Shown here: positions 1 through 5,824 of the stretch, one piece after another
Numbering within the stretch: the stretch's first letter is position 1
How the letters are laid out: every line of letters starts with the position of its first letter
DNA from: Thermoplasmata archaeon
GTDB taxonomy: Archaea; Thermoplasmatota; E2; UBA202; JdFR-43
Length of the DNA: 5,929 nt
Direction: 5' to 3'
NCBI GenBank assembly: GCA_021161135.1
Contig: JAGHBD010000164.1
Location: 1 to 5,929, forward strand
The notes under the pieces: generated by a model
What the model was told of the DNA's origin: nothing
The model's input: only the letters and a program-made list of their open reading frames with translations
Databases searched by the model: none
Position numbers and translations under genes: made by a program

Positions 1-2
1 TC

Positions 3-668
3 CTCAAAGATGCGCAGACACAGGCATTGCTTTTCCTTCTTTTCATAGGCGCCCTCCTCCTTTCCTATTTCAACATGAACGACGGCATATATTCCTCCTT
101 TACAACCTCCTTCAAATATTCCGCCTTTCAGTTTGTTTCCGCCCTCACATGCACAGGTTTTGCCACAACTAACCTTGCTATCTGGAGTGGCGAATCAAAA
201 ATATTGCTTTCGCTTGCAATGATTGCTGGCGGCGCCGCTGGATCTACGGCAGGAGGAATAAAACTGTTCCGTCTCATTCTACTGACAAAAGGTGTTGGCT
301 GGAAATTGAGGCGTATTTTTCTTCCGCCAAAAAGCACCTTCCCTCACAAAGTTGGCGGGAAAGCAATGAGCAGAGAGGAGGCGATAGAGGAGTTGAGCGA
401 TGCCGCCATCGTTTCCTTTCTCTGGATGATTCTTCTATTCATTGGCGTATTTGTCATACTTCATACCATGCATGTGAGTGTGGAGGATGCCATCTTTGAA
501 GTGTGCTCTGCCCAGGGTAACGTTGGGTTAAGTGTTGGTGTAACAGCAATAGATATGAACCCTGTTGCAAAATTCATGCTCATACTCAATATGTGGGTTG
601 GGAGGCTGGAGATAATACCCATACTTGTTTTACTCCGTGCCATCATAAAAGGAGGAAGGATATTCTAA
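3..668 (+). CDS. trkH: TrkH-family potassium uptake protein, C-terminal part (5' end outside window)
   Basis: This is the membrane, ion-conducting subunit of a Trk/Ktr-type K+ uptake system, which normally works with a cytoplasmic nucleotide-binding TrkA/KtrA subunit; none is visible here. The frame is open to the left edge, so the TTG at 27 is not a real start. The 221 visible residues cover roughly the last two of the four pore repeats. Seen: a third-repeat pore loop with SALTCTGFATTN (residues 46-57 of the fragment), the family signature GGAAGSTAGGIK (76-87), a long hydrophobic helix (about 134-154), a fourth pore loop CSAQGNVGLSVG (168-179) with its filter glycine, and the closing MWVGRLEIIP segment (197-206). 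The protein ends with a short basic tail and TAA, as is normal for the family. Nothing looks broken. TrkH/TrkG/KtrB subtypes cannot be separated from this fragment; TrkH-like is the best fit. Confidence 0.93.
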   Translation, partial: LKDAQTQALLFLLFIGALLLSYFNMNDGIYSSFTTSFKYSAFQFVSALTCTGFATTNLAIWSGESKILLSLAMIAGGAAGSTAGGIKLFRLILLTKGVGWKLRRIFLPPKSTFPHKVGGKAMSREEAIEELSDAAIVSFLWMILLFIGVFVILHTMHVSVEDAIFEVCSAQGNVGLSVGVTAIDMNPVAKFMLILNMWVGRLEIIPILVLLRAIIKGGRIF

Positions 669-677
669 TGGAAAAGA

Positions 678-684
678 ATATAAT
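678..684 (+). promoter_or_regulatory. Putative archaeal TATA box for the nucleotidyltransferase gene
   Basis: The sequence ATATAAT is centred 24 nt before the ATG at 705 and is preceded by a purine-rich GAAAAG (671-676) that could serve as the BRE. There is no Shine-Dalgarno in the 36-nt gap, which is mostly an imperfect ATT/TTA repeat. This spacing fits an archaeal promoter giving a leaderless or near-leaderless mRNA. Read-through from trkH is still possible. The call rests on motif and spacing only. Confidence 0.5.
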
Positions 685-704
685 GGCTTATTATTACTAT
701 TATT

Positions 705-1367
705 ATGAAATGCCCTTATTGTGGATATGAATGGAAGCCCAGAAAACCAAATCCTGTTTCATGTCCGAGATGCAAGAGGCGACTTGATTATCCAGTAAAA
801 GATGTATTTCATGACGTCAAAAAACTCGAGAGAGGTTTTCAAAGGAATCTGTACGTGATGGCCCTCATAATTAGGGAGGCGGAAAAGTATGGAATAAAAC
901 CAGTTATTGTGGGAGGGGCTGCAGTAGAGTTTTATACGAGAGACTGGTATTCTACAGGGGACATTGACCTTGCTGTTGATAGAACAAAAAAGAAAAAATT
1001 GGGGGAAATCATGAAGAAAATGGGCTTCAGGAAAGTAGGAAGGATGTGGATAAGAGAGGATCTGAATCTTTACATTGAAATGCCTGCAGATATAAAAGAT
1101 ATTGACATGAGTAAAATTACTGTTGTTGAAACACCAGCAGGAAACGCCTATGTGGTTGGCATGGAAGATATATTATTTGATAGAATACAGGCTGCTCAAT
1201 TCTGGGAAAGCGAGGCAGATAAAGAGCAGGCAGTAAGGATTGCAACACTCTATTTTGATGAAATTGACTGGAATTATCTGGAAAAAAAATGCAAAAAAGC
1301 GGGATCGATAAAAATGCTTGAAATTGTGAAAAGGGAGGCTGAAAATGAGAAGAGTAAGATGGAATGA
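705..1367 (+). CDS. Zinc-ribbon nucleotidyltransferase (DUF6036/MNT-like)
   Basis: A 220-residue protein in two parts. Residues 1-25 form a zinc ribbon with CPYC (C3, C6) and CPRC (C20, C23). From about residue 45 there is a small polymerase-beta-like nucleotidyltransferase: a helix, then VGGAAVEF (69-76) with the GG substrate loop, STGDIDLAVD (83-92) with the metal-binding pair D86 and D88, and E125 in NLYIEMP as the likely third carboxylate. The following GMEDILFDRIQAAQFW (152-167) resembles the helix after the core in DUF6036-type proteins. Such domains transfer a nucleotide to protein, RNA or a small molecule, and several relatives are components of toxin-antitoxin pairs; the substrate here is not evident. 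The ATG at 705 is the only ATG/GTG/TTG start after the in-frame stop at 681, and translation from it gives an intact ribbon. The 3' end overlaps the next gene by 23 nt, implying coupled expression. Confidence 0.8.
   Translation: MKCPYCGYEWKPRKPNPVSCPRCKRRLDYPVKDVFHDVKKLERGFQRNLYVMALIIREAEKYGIKPVIVGGAAVEFYTRDWYSTGDIDLAVDRTKKKKLGEIMKKMGFRKVGRMWIREDLNLYIEMPADIKDIDMSKITVVETPAGNAYVVGMEDILFDRIQAAQFWESEADKEQAVRIATLYFDEIDWNYLEKKCKKAGSIKMLEIVKREAENEKSKME
1333..1338 (+). promoter_or_regulatory. Shine-Dalgarno for the small basic gene
   Basis: GGGAGG lies 6 nt before the ATG at 1345, inside the 3' end of the nucleotidyltransferase gene. This strong site is the main support that the overlapping 64-codon frame is translated. 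It contrasts with the SD-less lead gene. Confidence 0.65.
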
Positions 1368-1539
1368 ATTAAAACGCTTTAGCCATCCAAGAAAAAGATT
1401 GCCGCGAAGAAGGGCAAAGAGCAAATGGGAGATTAGAAATTCAATTCTTTTCATAAAATTGAGAGATGCTTATCTGGAGAAAAATGGTATTCTGGTGAAG
1501 GTAGGGAAAAGAAGATATAGAATGAATTTAACGAAATGA
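1345..1539 (+). CDS. Small, highly basic hypothetical protein overlapping the nucleotidyltransferase gene
   Basis: I do not recognise this 64-residue protein. It contains 23 Lys/Arg against 4 Asp/Glu, concentrated in an N-terminal half that is probably unstructured (RRVR, PRKRLPRRR). Residues 28-48 could form a helix, and the C-terminal GILVKVGKRRYRM (48-60) looks like a beta hairpin, similar in feel to the wing of a small winged-helix domain; that is inference. No signal peptide or membrane segment is present. Evidence that it is a gene: a GGGAGG ribosome site at good spacing, a 23-nt overlap with the upstream gene, and a frame that fills the space up to the convergent gene. It could bind nucleic acid, perhaps the RNA or DNA partner of the upstream enzyme, or be the partner protein of a two-component module. 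A fragment of a longer protein cannot be excluded. Confidence 0.6.
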   Translation: MRRVRWNELKRFSHPRKRLPRRRAKSKWEIRNSILFIKLRDAYLEKNGILVKVGKRRYRMNLTK

Positions 1540-1552
1540 AACGGAGGAAAAA

Positions 1553-2905
1553 TCATCCTCTATCTTCCACTGCTTCTACTACGAGGCGGGATGAATCTGC
1601 TGCGCAATTTATTCCAACGCCTTTACTTTCCACGCAATCTCCAGCCAGATAAAGATTTTTTATTGGCGTTGCAACGCTTGGCTTTTCATTATCTATGGTT
1701 TTTGCCACACCATCGAGATGCCATATGGCGGCGTGGATGCACCATTCCATATTTTTTCTGTAATTGGGCAGGAGCTTTTCGAGGTTTTTCTCTATTATCT
1801 CAGCCAGTTTTTCCGCCTTATCTTTATCTCTTGCCTCCTCGGGCGTACATATTGCATAACTCTGCACAATGAACTTTCCTTTAGGAGCAACTCCGCTACC
1901 GTGATGCATTTTGAAATCAATCATTCCAACGACATCGTTGCCTTCAAAACCAGTGTTTCTTTCAATGAAAACAAATGACTTGTTGAGCAATTCTTTATCT
2001 AACTCACGAAATGCATGATATGAAATAATGCTGCCAGTGCCCTTCAATGAAGTGATGTATTTTACCCATTCATTTGGAAATTCTTTTTTATCTGCTATAT
2101 GGAAAAGATGCTGCACCGGAATGGTGGAAACGACAGCATCATATTCTTTAAAATTTTCATCCACTTCCACGCCCTTTGCAATTCCATCTTCTATAACTAT
2201 CCTTTCCACCTCTTTATTCAGAAAAATTTTCCCGCCTTTTGCATCAATATACTTTACCATTTCTCCTGCCATAACTTCCAAGCCGCCCTCAGGATATATA
2301 ACTGGATCTCCACCGAGCAACTCACGTTGTGCAAAAAAAGTTTCACCAGCCGAAATTTTTGAAAGGTCATTTACTGTCGTTATAAGGCGAGGGAAAAGCT
2401 CGAGCACAAGTTTCATTTTTCCTCTGCCATATCTCCTTATCATTTCATCTATGGAAATTTTCTTCATTTCTTCTATTTTTGATTTTCTCGTTAATAAAAG
2501 CTGTAAAATACGTGGCAACATCGCTATTTTATCGCCAGCCTTCAAAATAGGATAGTCTATACTCTCGCCTATAAAGCCAAGGCGTGAGCCAATAAAATTG
2601 ACGTTTGCATTTATTTCTCGAAGCAATCTAACGCATGCACCTCTTTTTCCTCCACCTATCAGATGAAATCCTAAATCTATTTTATATCCTTCCATCTGAC
2701 GAATTTCTTCCATATCTGGCTCGCTGAAAAGCAACTTCATTTCGAATTTTCTGATTAATTTTTCATATTCTTCAAGCTTACACGAAAGGGCTCTTCCCCC
2801 GATTTTTCCCTCCTTTTCATATATATCCACGTTCCATCCTCTATTGATGAGTCTAATTGCTGTAGCAAGCCCTCCGATTCCTCCTCCAATTACACACGCC
2901 CTCAT
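1553..2905 (-). CDS. Phytoene desaturase-like FAD-dependent oxidoreductase (CrtI/COG1233 type)
   Basis: A 450-residue flavoprotein of the amine oxidase/phytoene desaturase superfamily. Residues 4-30 form the ADP-binding Rossmann fold: VIGGGIGGLATA with the GxGxxG-type glycines and E30 at the end of strand two; GGRA follows at 36-39. The C-terminal FAD-contact motif is LYLAGDCVESKGVGINCA (417-434), including G421-D422. About 33 residues (41-73) lie between GGRA and DLGFH, where CrtI proteins usually have a short link. Relatives desaturate, saturate or isomerise polyprenyl chains; the substrate here is not shown. The frame is open up to 2965, but the start at 2905 is preferred: it puts the Rossmann motif at the N-terminus, has a GGAGATG ribosome site, and follows the UbiA stop by only 2 nt. 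A UbiA prenyltransferase as operon partner points to an isoprenoid quinone, carotenoid or prenyl-lipid pathway. No phytoene synthase is in the window. Confidence 0.85.
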   Translation of the reverse strand: MRACVIGGGIGGLATAIRLINRGWNVDIYEKEGKIGGRALSCKLEEYEKLIRKFEMKLLFSEPDMEEIRQMEGYKIDLGFHLIGGGKRGACVRLLREINANVNFIGSRLGFIGESIDYPILKAGDKIAMLPRILQLLLTRKSKIEEMKKISIDEMIRRYGRGKMKLVLELFPRLITTVNDLSKISAGETFFAQRELLGGDPVIYPEGGLEVMAGEMVKYIDAKGGKIFLNKEVERIVIEDGIAKGVEVDENFKEYDAVVSTIPVQHLFHIADKKEFPNEWVKYITSLKGTGSIISYHAFRELDKELLNKSFVFIERNTGFEGNDVVGMIDFKMHHGSGVAPKGKFIVQSYAICTPEEARDKDKAEKLAEIIEKNLEKLLPNYRKNMEWCIHAAIWHLDGVAKTIDNEKPSVATPIKNLYLAGDCVESKGVGINCAADSSRLVVEAVEDRG

Positions 2906-2907
2906 TT

Positions 2908-3906
2908 TCACATCTCCGGCTGAAATGGCTTCATTCCAGTTAAAGGAACGAAAACGATATACCATGCTATTGGGAGGATAACGAGTATGAAAGCAAGTCC
3001 ACCTATTTTACTCACAAGCATTATGGGAACGATGGAGTAACGGGTAAAGGCGGCTGCTGCTATCAATCGCCTTATCTTGCCTCTATCAAATCTTTTGAGC
3101 CACAAAAGTTTTATTTCAATAAGAAGAACAAGTGAGATGAGCAAGAGCAAGAGAATAATCTGCCATATATAGTAATGGAGACCATAAATGAAAGGAATGA
3201 ATATGAGACAGGCTGATGCAAGGCGAATACCCATACCAAAAACTCTGAAATGCCACGGAATTTTAATACTGCCGCCTTTTACTTTAACTCCTGATGCCAG
3301 TGCAATATTCTTGACACCCATCACAAAATCGTGGTCAGCATCCTTTATGCCTCCCTCCACAGCATTCATGTGGAGTGTCTGATTGAAAGTGAGTAGGAAA
3401 ATTATCCATGTGAGGAGTGTGGGCTTAGCAAAAGCAAGGGCGCCAAAAAGAAAAACGAGAGACATTGAAAGAGCAACCAAAAAATCAGAGCCAGCCAGTT
3501 TTTTCCCATATAAATCATAGATGGTTCCAAGCACACCAGCAAGAAAGAGGGCTGTAATGGCAGCAAATTTTAATTCATCCAGCGTTTCACCCTTCCACAA
3601 AATAAATGCGAAGAAAAAGGAGAGGAGAACGCACATTAATGAAATAGCTACAGCATCCTTCCGCCCTATTATCCCGCTCACCAAAGGCTTTCCATGCAAT
3701 TCCTTCACCAGTTTATCGAGTTCAACATCTGCATAATCATTCAAAACGAAGCCAAAAATGGCGGTAAAACAGCCAATGGCAAAAAGTATGGCAAGCTTAT
3801 AAAAATCATATACACCCACAGAAATGGCGCCAAAAACAGGAGGAATCGCCAAGCCGCCTAAGCCAGGGAGGCGAATGAGCTTGGCATAGGCAATAAGCTT
3901 TCTCAT
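2908..3906 (-). CDS. UbiA-family membrane prenyltransferase
   Basis: A 332-residue polytopic membrane protein that should attach a prenyl group from a prenyl diphosphate to an acceptor. Seen: the first aspartate-rich motif NDYADVELD (56-64, NDxxDxxxD), followed by GKPLVSG (72-78), and the second motif KDADHD (188-193, DxxxD) with GVKNIA after it. The aspartates bind Mg2+-diphosphate. About eight or nine hydrophobic helices are visible, including 36-56, 86-104, 114-130, 142-160, 163-178, 228-243, 247-268 and 301-321. Family members make archaeal ether-lipid precursors (DGGGP synthase), menaquinone, ubiquinone, heme O or, in haloarchaea, C50 carotenoids (lycopene elongase). The length, slightly above the usual 280-300, and the FAD desaturase-like partner 2 nt downstream make a carotenoid or quinone role as plausible as DGGGP synthase; the subfamily cannot be fixed by eye. 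The ATG at 3906 places the first helix normally and has a TATA-like box about 24 nt upstream. Confidence 0.85.
   Translation of the reverse strand: MRKLIAYAKLIRLPGLGGLAIPPVFGAISVGVYDFYKLAILFAIGCFTAIFGFVLNDYADVELDKLVKELHGKPLVSGIIGRKDAVAISLMCVLLSFFFAFILWKGETLDELKFAAITALFLAGVLGTIYDLYGKKLAGSDFLVALSMSLVFLFGALAFAKPTLLTWIIFLLTFNQTLHMNAVEGGIKDADHDFVMGVKNIALASGVKVKGGSIKIPWHFRVFGMGIRLASACLIFIPFIYGLHYYIWQIILLLLLISLVLLIEIKLLWLKRFDRGKIRRLIAAAAFTRYSIVPIMLVSKIGGLAFILVILPIAWYIVFVPLTGMKPFQPEM
2911..2917 (-). promoter_or_regulatory. Shine-Dalgarno that decides the oxidoreductase start
   Basis: On the minus strand GGAGATG ends 5 nt before the ATG at 2905 and lies in the last codons of the UbiA gene. It supports the internal start over the longer frame beginning at 2965 and implies translational coupling with the upstream gene. 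Confidence 0.6.
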
Positions 3907-3915
3907 TGCATAATG

Positions 3916-3928
3916 AAAATAAAAAGAA
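3916..3928 (-). terminator. T-rich tract after the protease gene, possible archaeal terminator
   Basis: Read on the minus strand, TTCTTTTTATTTT begins 12 nt after the protease stop. Archaeal RNA polymerase often stops at such U-rich tracts without a hairpin. The tract lies directly downstream of the TATA-like box for ubiA, so it would also sit in the initially melted or spacer region of that promoter. The call is weak because the region is AT-rich anyway. Confidence 0.3.
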
Positions 3929-3934
3929 TATATG
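3927..3934 (-). promoter_or_regulatory. Putative archaeal TATA box for the ubiA-oxidoreductase operon
   Basis: On the minus strand CATATATT is centred about 24 nt before the ubiA ATG at 3906, in the 33-nt gap after the protease stop. No Shine-Dalgarno precedes that ATG, which fits a leaderless transcript. This argues that the two-gene operon is expressed on its own rather than only as read-through from the protease. Confidence 0.5.
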
Positions 3935-3939
3935 AAGGT

Positions 3940-5715
3940 TTATGTTAAAATCGAAACTAAGAATTTAAGGAAAGGAAGCTCTTCACAGATTTTTTGTATG
4001 AAAATCATAGGCAACATAATTTTTTTAGAAGTGGAAATTACAACTGGAATTATTTCATAATCGCTACTGTTATCTTTATTTATTACCTTTATCGTTCCCT
4101 CAAACGTTGCATTTTCTTCCTTAGGAACAACTACACTCACTTCCACTTCTATTCCTTTACTCTCTGCTTTCAAATTTTCCATCGAAGAAGGTGAAAACTC
4201 CCATTTTCCCCATTCGGGCCATTCTACAATTTCCCAGTCAAGATTTGACAATGGTTCTCCAGCATTTTTAACAATAAAACTCGTTTTTACCCGGGAACCT
4301 GGCTTTATATCTCTGAGTTTAATGCTTCCATTACATTCTAAATCTGGCTTTGTTGGGGTAAAAGATATACCCAATCCTTTTATGCAGAAATTTGCTGAAG
4401 GATTGATAAAATGTAAATCAACCCATCTGTTCCCAAATTTCATGTAACTTTCTCCAAAATGAGCAGTTGATTTAACAATTGTGCCCCTCAACAATGAACC
4501 AAGTAAGACAGGAACTTCTGAAGTACAATCAATTGGATGGCCGCCATGGGAAAGAGAAAGATAGATATAGAAATCATCTCCTTCTGGAAACGCAACAGGT
4601 TTTTCCAAATCAATTGTGTGATATCCTGTATAGTTTATTATGCCCGATTGCTCAACAAGTAAATCCTGTAATTTCCCGTTTTCAAATCTATCGTATATTC
4701 TCACTATATACTCAACGCTGTCTGCTGCCGTGTAAAAACTTACTGATTGTAAAAGAAAGTCAGAGGAGGCAACAAAAGCATTGAATGCCTCATTACAATT
4801 CTTCAATGTATCCCTCCATCCATGGTAGTCGTGATAATAAATGAAATCATATTTCATGGGTTCTACTTGCTGAAAAGATACTGCGCCCATTTCTGGATGT
4901 TTGCCACACCATTTATCATAGTAAGAAATCCAGAAATAGCCATCAATTCCCCAGTCGCTTCCCCAGCTGTTTTTGCAAAGCCACGCTCCTGGCTTTGGGG
5001 CCTGCGTTTTCTTATTATCATCCCATCCAACGATTGCGATGGCATGATTGGGCGGCGTATCATCGGTAGGTGGCTGGTAATGCGTGAAATTTCTTGCATC
5101 GATGAAAGAGCCGCTATAACACATGCAGGTTGCCACCACACCGTTTTCCATCAATTTTCTTTTTATCAAATCTATGTTGCCCAAATCATCGCCAGCAACA
5201 TACCACTCTATGTGGCGGGGATAGAAACGGATATATTTATCGCTGTAGTGTTCTGGCGCCTCTTCAAACCAGTTATAATCATACTCTGTTTCATCGTTTG
5301 CCTCCTCGCAATATACAGCTCCTTCTCTTGTTAGATATGCAGAAGCAACTCTATAATCGCCACCATAATGAACGTCCAAGCCATTGCCAGTAGGCGGATT
5401 CAAATCGCCATTATAAAATTTATTGAAACCATTCCACCAGTCAAGATGATATTCTGCAAGATTTGGTTCCTCCTTTATCCCCAATTCCTTCCATTTTCCA
5501 GTTATTAGCAAATTTCCTTCCAAGGCGGCCATTGTTCCATGACACCAGCATGTTCCCCCACTCTGATGCTTTACGGATGTAACATAACTTGTACCATTAA
5601 CATTTCTTAAATCAAAATGTTCTGGCAGATTATAAGATATGCTACTACTATATGAAATTGAAAAACTGCTTGATAGAATAGATGCAATAATGGCGATGAT
5701 GAATAACTTTTTCAT
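3940..5715 (-). CDS. Secreted papain-like (C1A) cysteine protease with lectin-like and Ig-like domains
   Basis: A 591-residue exported protease. Residues 1-25 are a signal peptide (MKKLFIIAIIASIL, then a Ser-rich stretch). The mature start LPEHFDLR (30-37) follows at once, so there is no inhibitory propeptide. The catalytic set is complete: Q51 and C56 in HQSGGTCWCHG, H224 in PNHAIAIVGWDD, and N249 in CKNSWGSDWGIDGYFWISY. Residues about 290-447 match the lectin-like domain that follows C1A domains in many archaeal and bacterial proteins. Residues about 457-562 form an Ig-like/BACON-like beta domain (KPGSRVKTSFIVKNAGEPLSNLDW, shortened here to its key part, and PEWGKWEFSPSS). The tail 563-591 starts with KK and is hydrophobic-amphipathic, possibly an anchor or sorting signal. 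Six N-glycosylation sequons (N40, N209, N361, N462, N535, N549) and 12 cysteines suit an extracellular protein. Likely role: degrading external protein, with binding to cell-surface or matrix glycans. The ATG at 5715 begins directly at the signal peptide and has a TATA-like box upstream. Confidence 0.9.
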   Translation of the reverse strand: MKKLFIIAIIASILSSSFSISYSSSISYNLPEHFDLRNVNGTSYVTSVKHQSGGTCWCHGTMAALEGNLLITGKWKELGIKEEPNLAEYHLDWWNGFNKFYNGDLNPPTGNGLDVHYGGDYRVASAYLTREGAVYCEEANDETEYDYNWFEEAPEHYSDKYIRFYPRHIEWYVAGDDLGNIDLIKRKLMENGVVATCMCYSGSFIDARNFTHYQPPTDDTPPNHAIAIVGWDDNKKTQAPKPGAWLCKNSWGSDWGIDGYFWISYYDKWCGKHPEMGAVSFQQVEPMKYDFIYYHDYHGWRDTLKNCNEAFNAFVASSDFLLQSVSFYTAADSVEYIVRIYDRFENGKLQDLLVEQSGIINYTGYHTIDLEKPVAFPEGDDFYIYLSLSHGGHPIDCTSEVPVLLGSLLRGTIVKSTAHFGESYMKFGNRWVDLHFINPSANFCIKGLGISFTPTKPDLECNGSIKLRDIKPGSRVKTSFIVKNAGEPLSNLDWEIVEWPEWGKWEFSPSSMENLKAESKGIEVEVSVVVPKEENATFEGTIKVINKDNSSDYEIIPVVISTSKKIMLPMIFIQKICEELPFLKFLVSILT

Positions 5716-5734
5716 AAAAATAAATTTACATGCC

Positions 5735-5742
5735 TATAAAAA
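5735..5742 (-). promoter_or_regulatory. Putative archaeal TATA box for the secreted protease
   Basis: On the minus strand TTTTTATA is centred about 24 nt before the ATG at 5715. It overlaps a 10-bp AT palindrome (5738-5747). No Shine-Dalgarno is seen before the start; the leader is only A/T with one TGTAAA. The layout is the same as at the other two lead genes in the window. Confidence 0.5.
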
Positions 5743-5756
5743 TTTTTGAGTTACGG

Positions 5757-5824
5757 TTATGGCAAGCTTTCCATTTCCTTCTCCTCGCCCATCCATGTTT
5801 TACCGAATATTCCCTCTGCTATAA
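5757..5824 (-). pseudogene. Coding-like 3' gene fragment, minus strand
   Basis: Reading leftwards to a TAA at 5757-5759, the last 22 residues are LIAEGIFGKTWMGEEKEMESLP (key parts IAEGIFGKTWMG and EEKEMESLP). The purine-rich minus strand and normal-looking codons resemble a real protein C-terminus. The frame stays open to the right edge, but beyond about 5825 it becomes Phe/Ile/His-rich and looks like the antisense of a plus-strand frame. The only ATG codons would give 11 residues or fewer. It may be the end of a gene entering from the right, a degraded remnant, or chance. I do not recognise the family. Confidence 0.3.

Noticed and set aside
27..668. TTG at 27 as the start of the TrkH-like protein
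   Set aside because: The frame is open to the window edge (preceding residues LKDAQTQA fit the family) and the protein is clearly the C-terminal part of a longer transporter.
1173..1454. Minus-strand open frame of 93 codons across the end of the nucleotidyltransferase gene
   Set aside because: It is antisense to two better supported frames and has a Phe/Leu-rich composition typical of the complement of a Lys-rich gene.
1543..1561. Small inverted repeat GAGGA-N7-TCCTC spanning the convergent stop region
   Set aside because: The stem is only five pairs with no following T tract on either strand; the GGAGG at 1543-1547 also has no start codon at ribosome-site distance. It is too weak for a terminator or a new gene start.
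2028..2555. Plus-strand open frame of 175 codons
   Set aside because: It lies wholly antisense to the FAD oxidoreductase, is Ser/Pro/Phe-rich as expected for the complement of a Lys/Glu-rich gene, and has no ribosome site or recognisable domain.
2906..2965. Twenty-codon N-terminal extension of the FAD oxidoreductase
   Set aside because: The extra residues precede the Rossmann motif without homology-like character, overlap the UbiA gene, and lack the GGAGATG site that serves the ATG at 2905.
4822..5334. Plus-strand open frame of 170 codons
   Set aside because: Antisense to the catalytic domain of the C1A protease, whose conserved motifs prove that the minus strand is coding.
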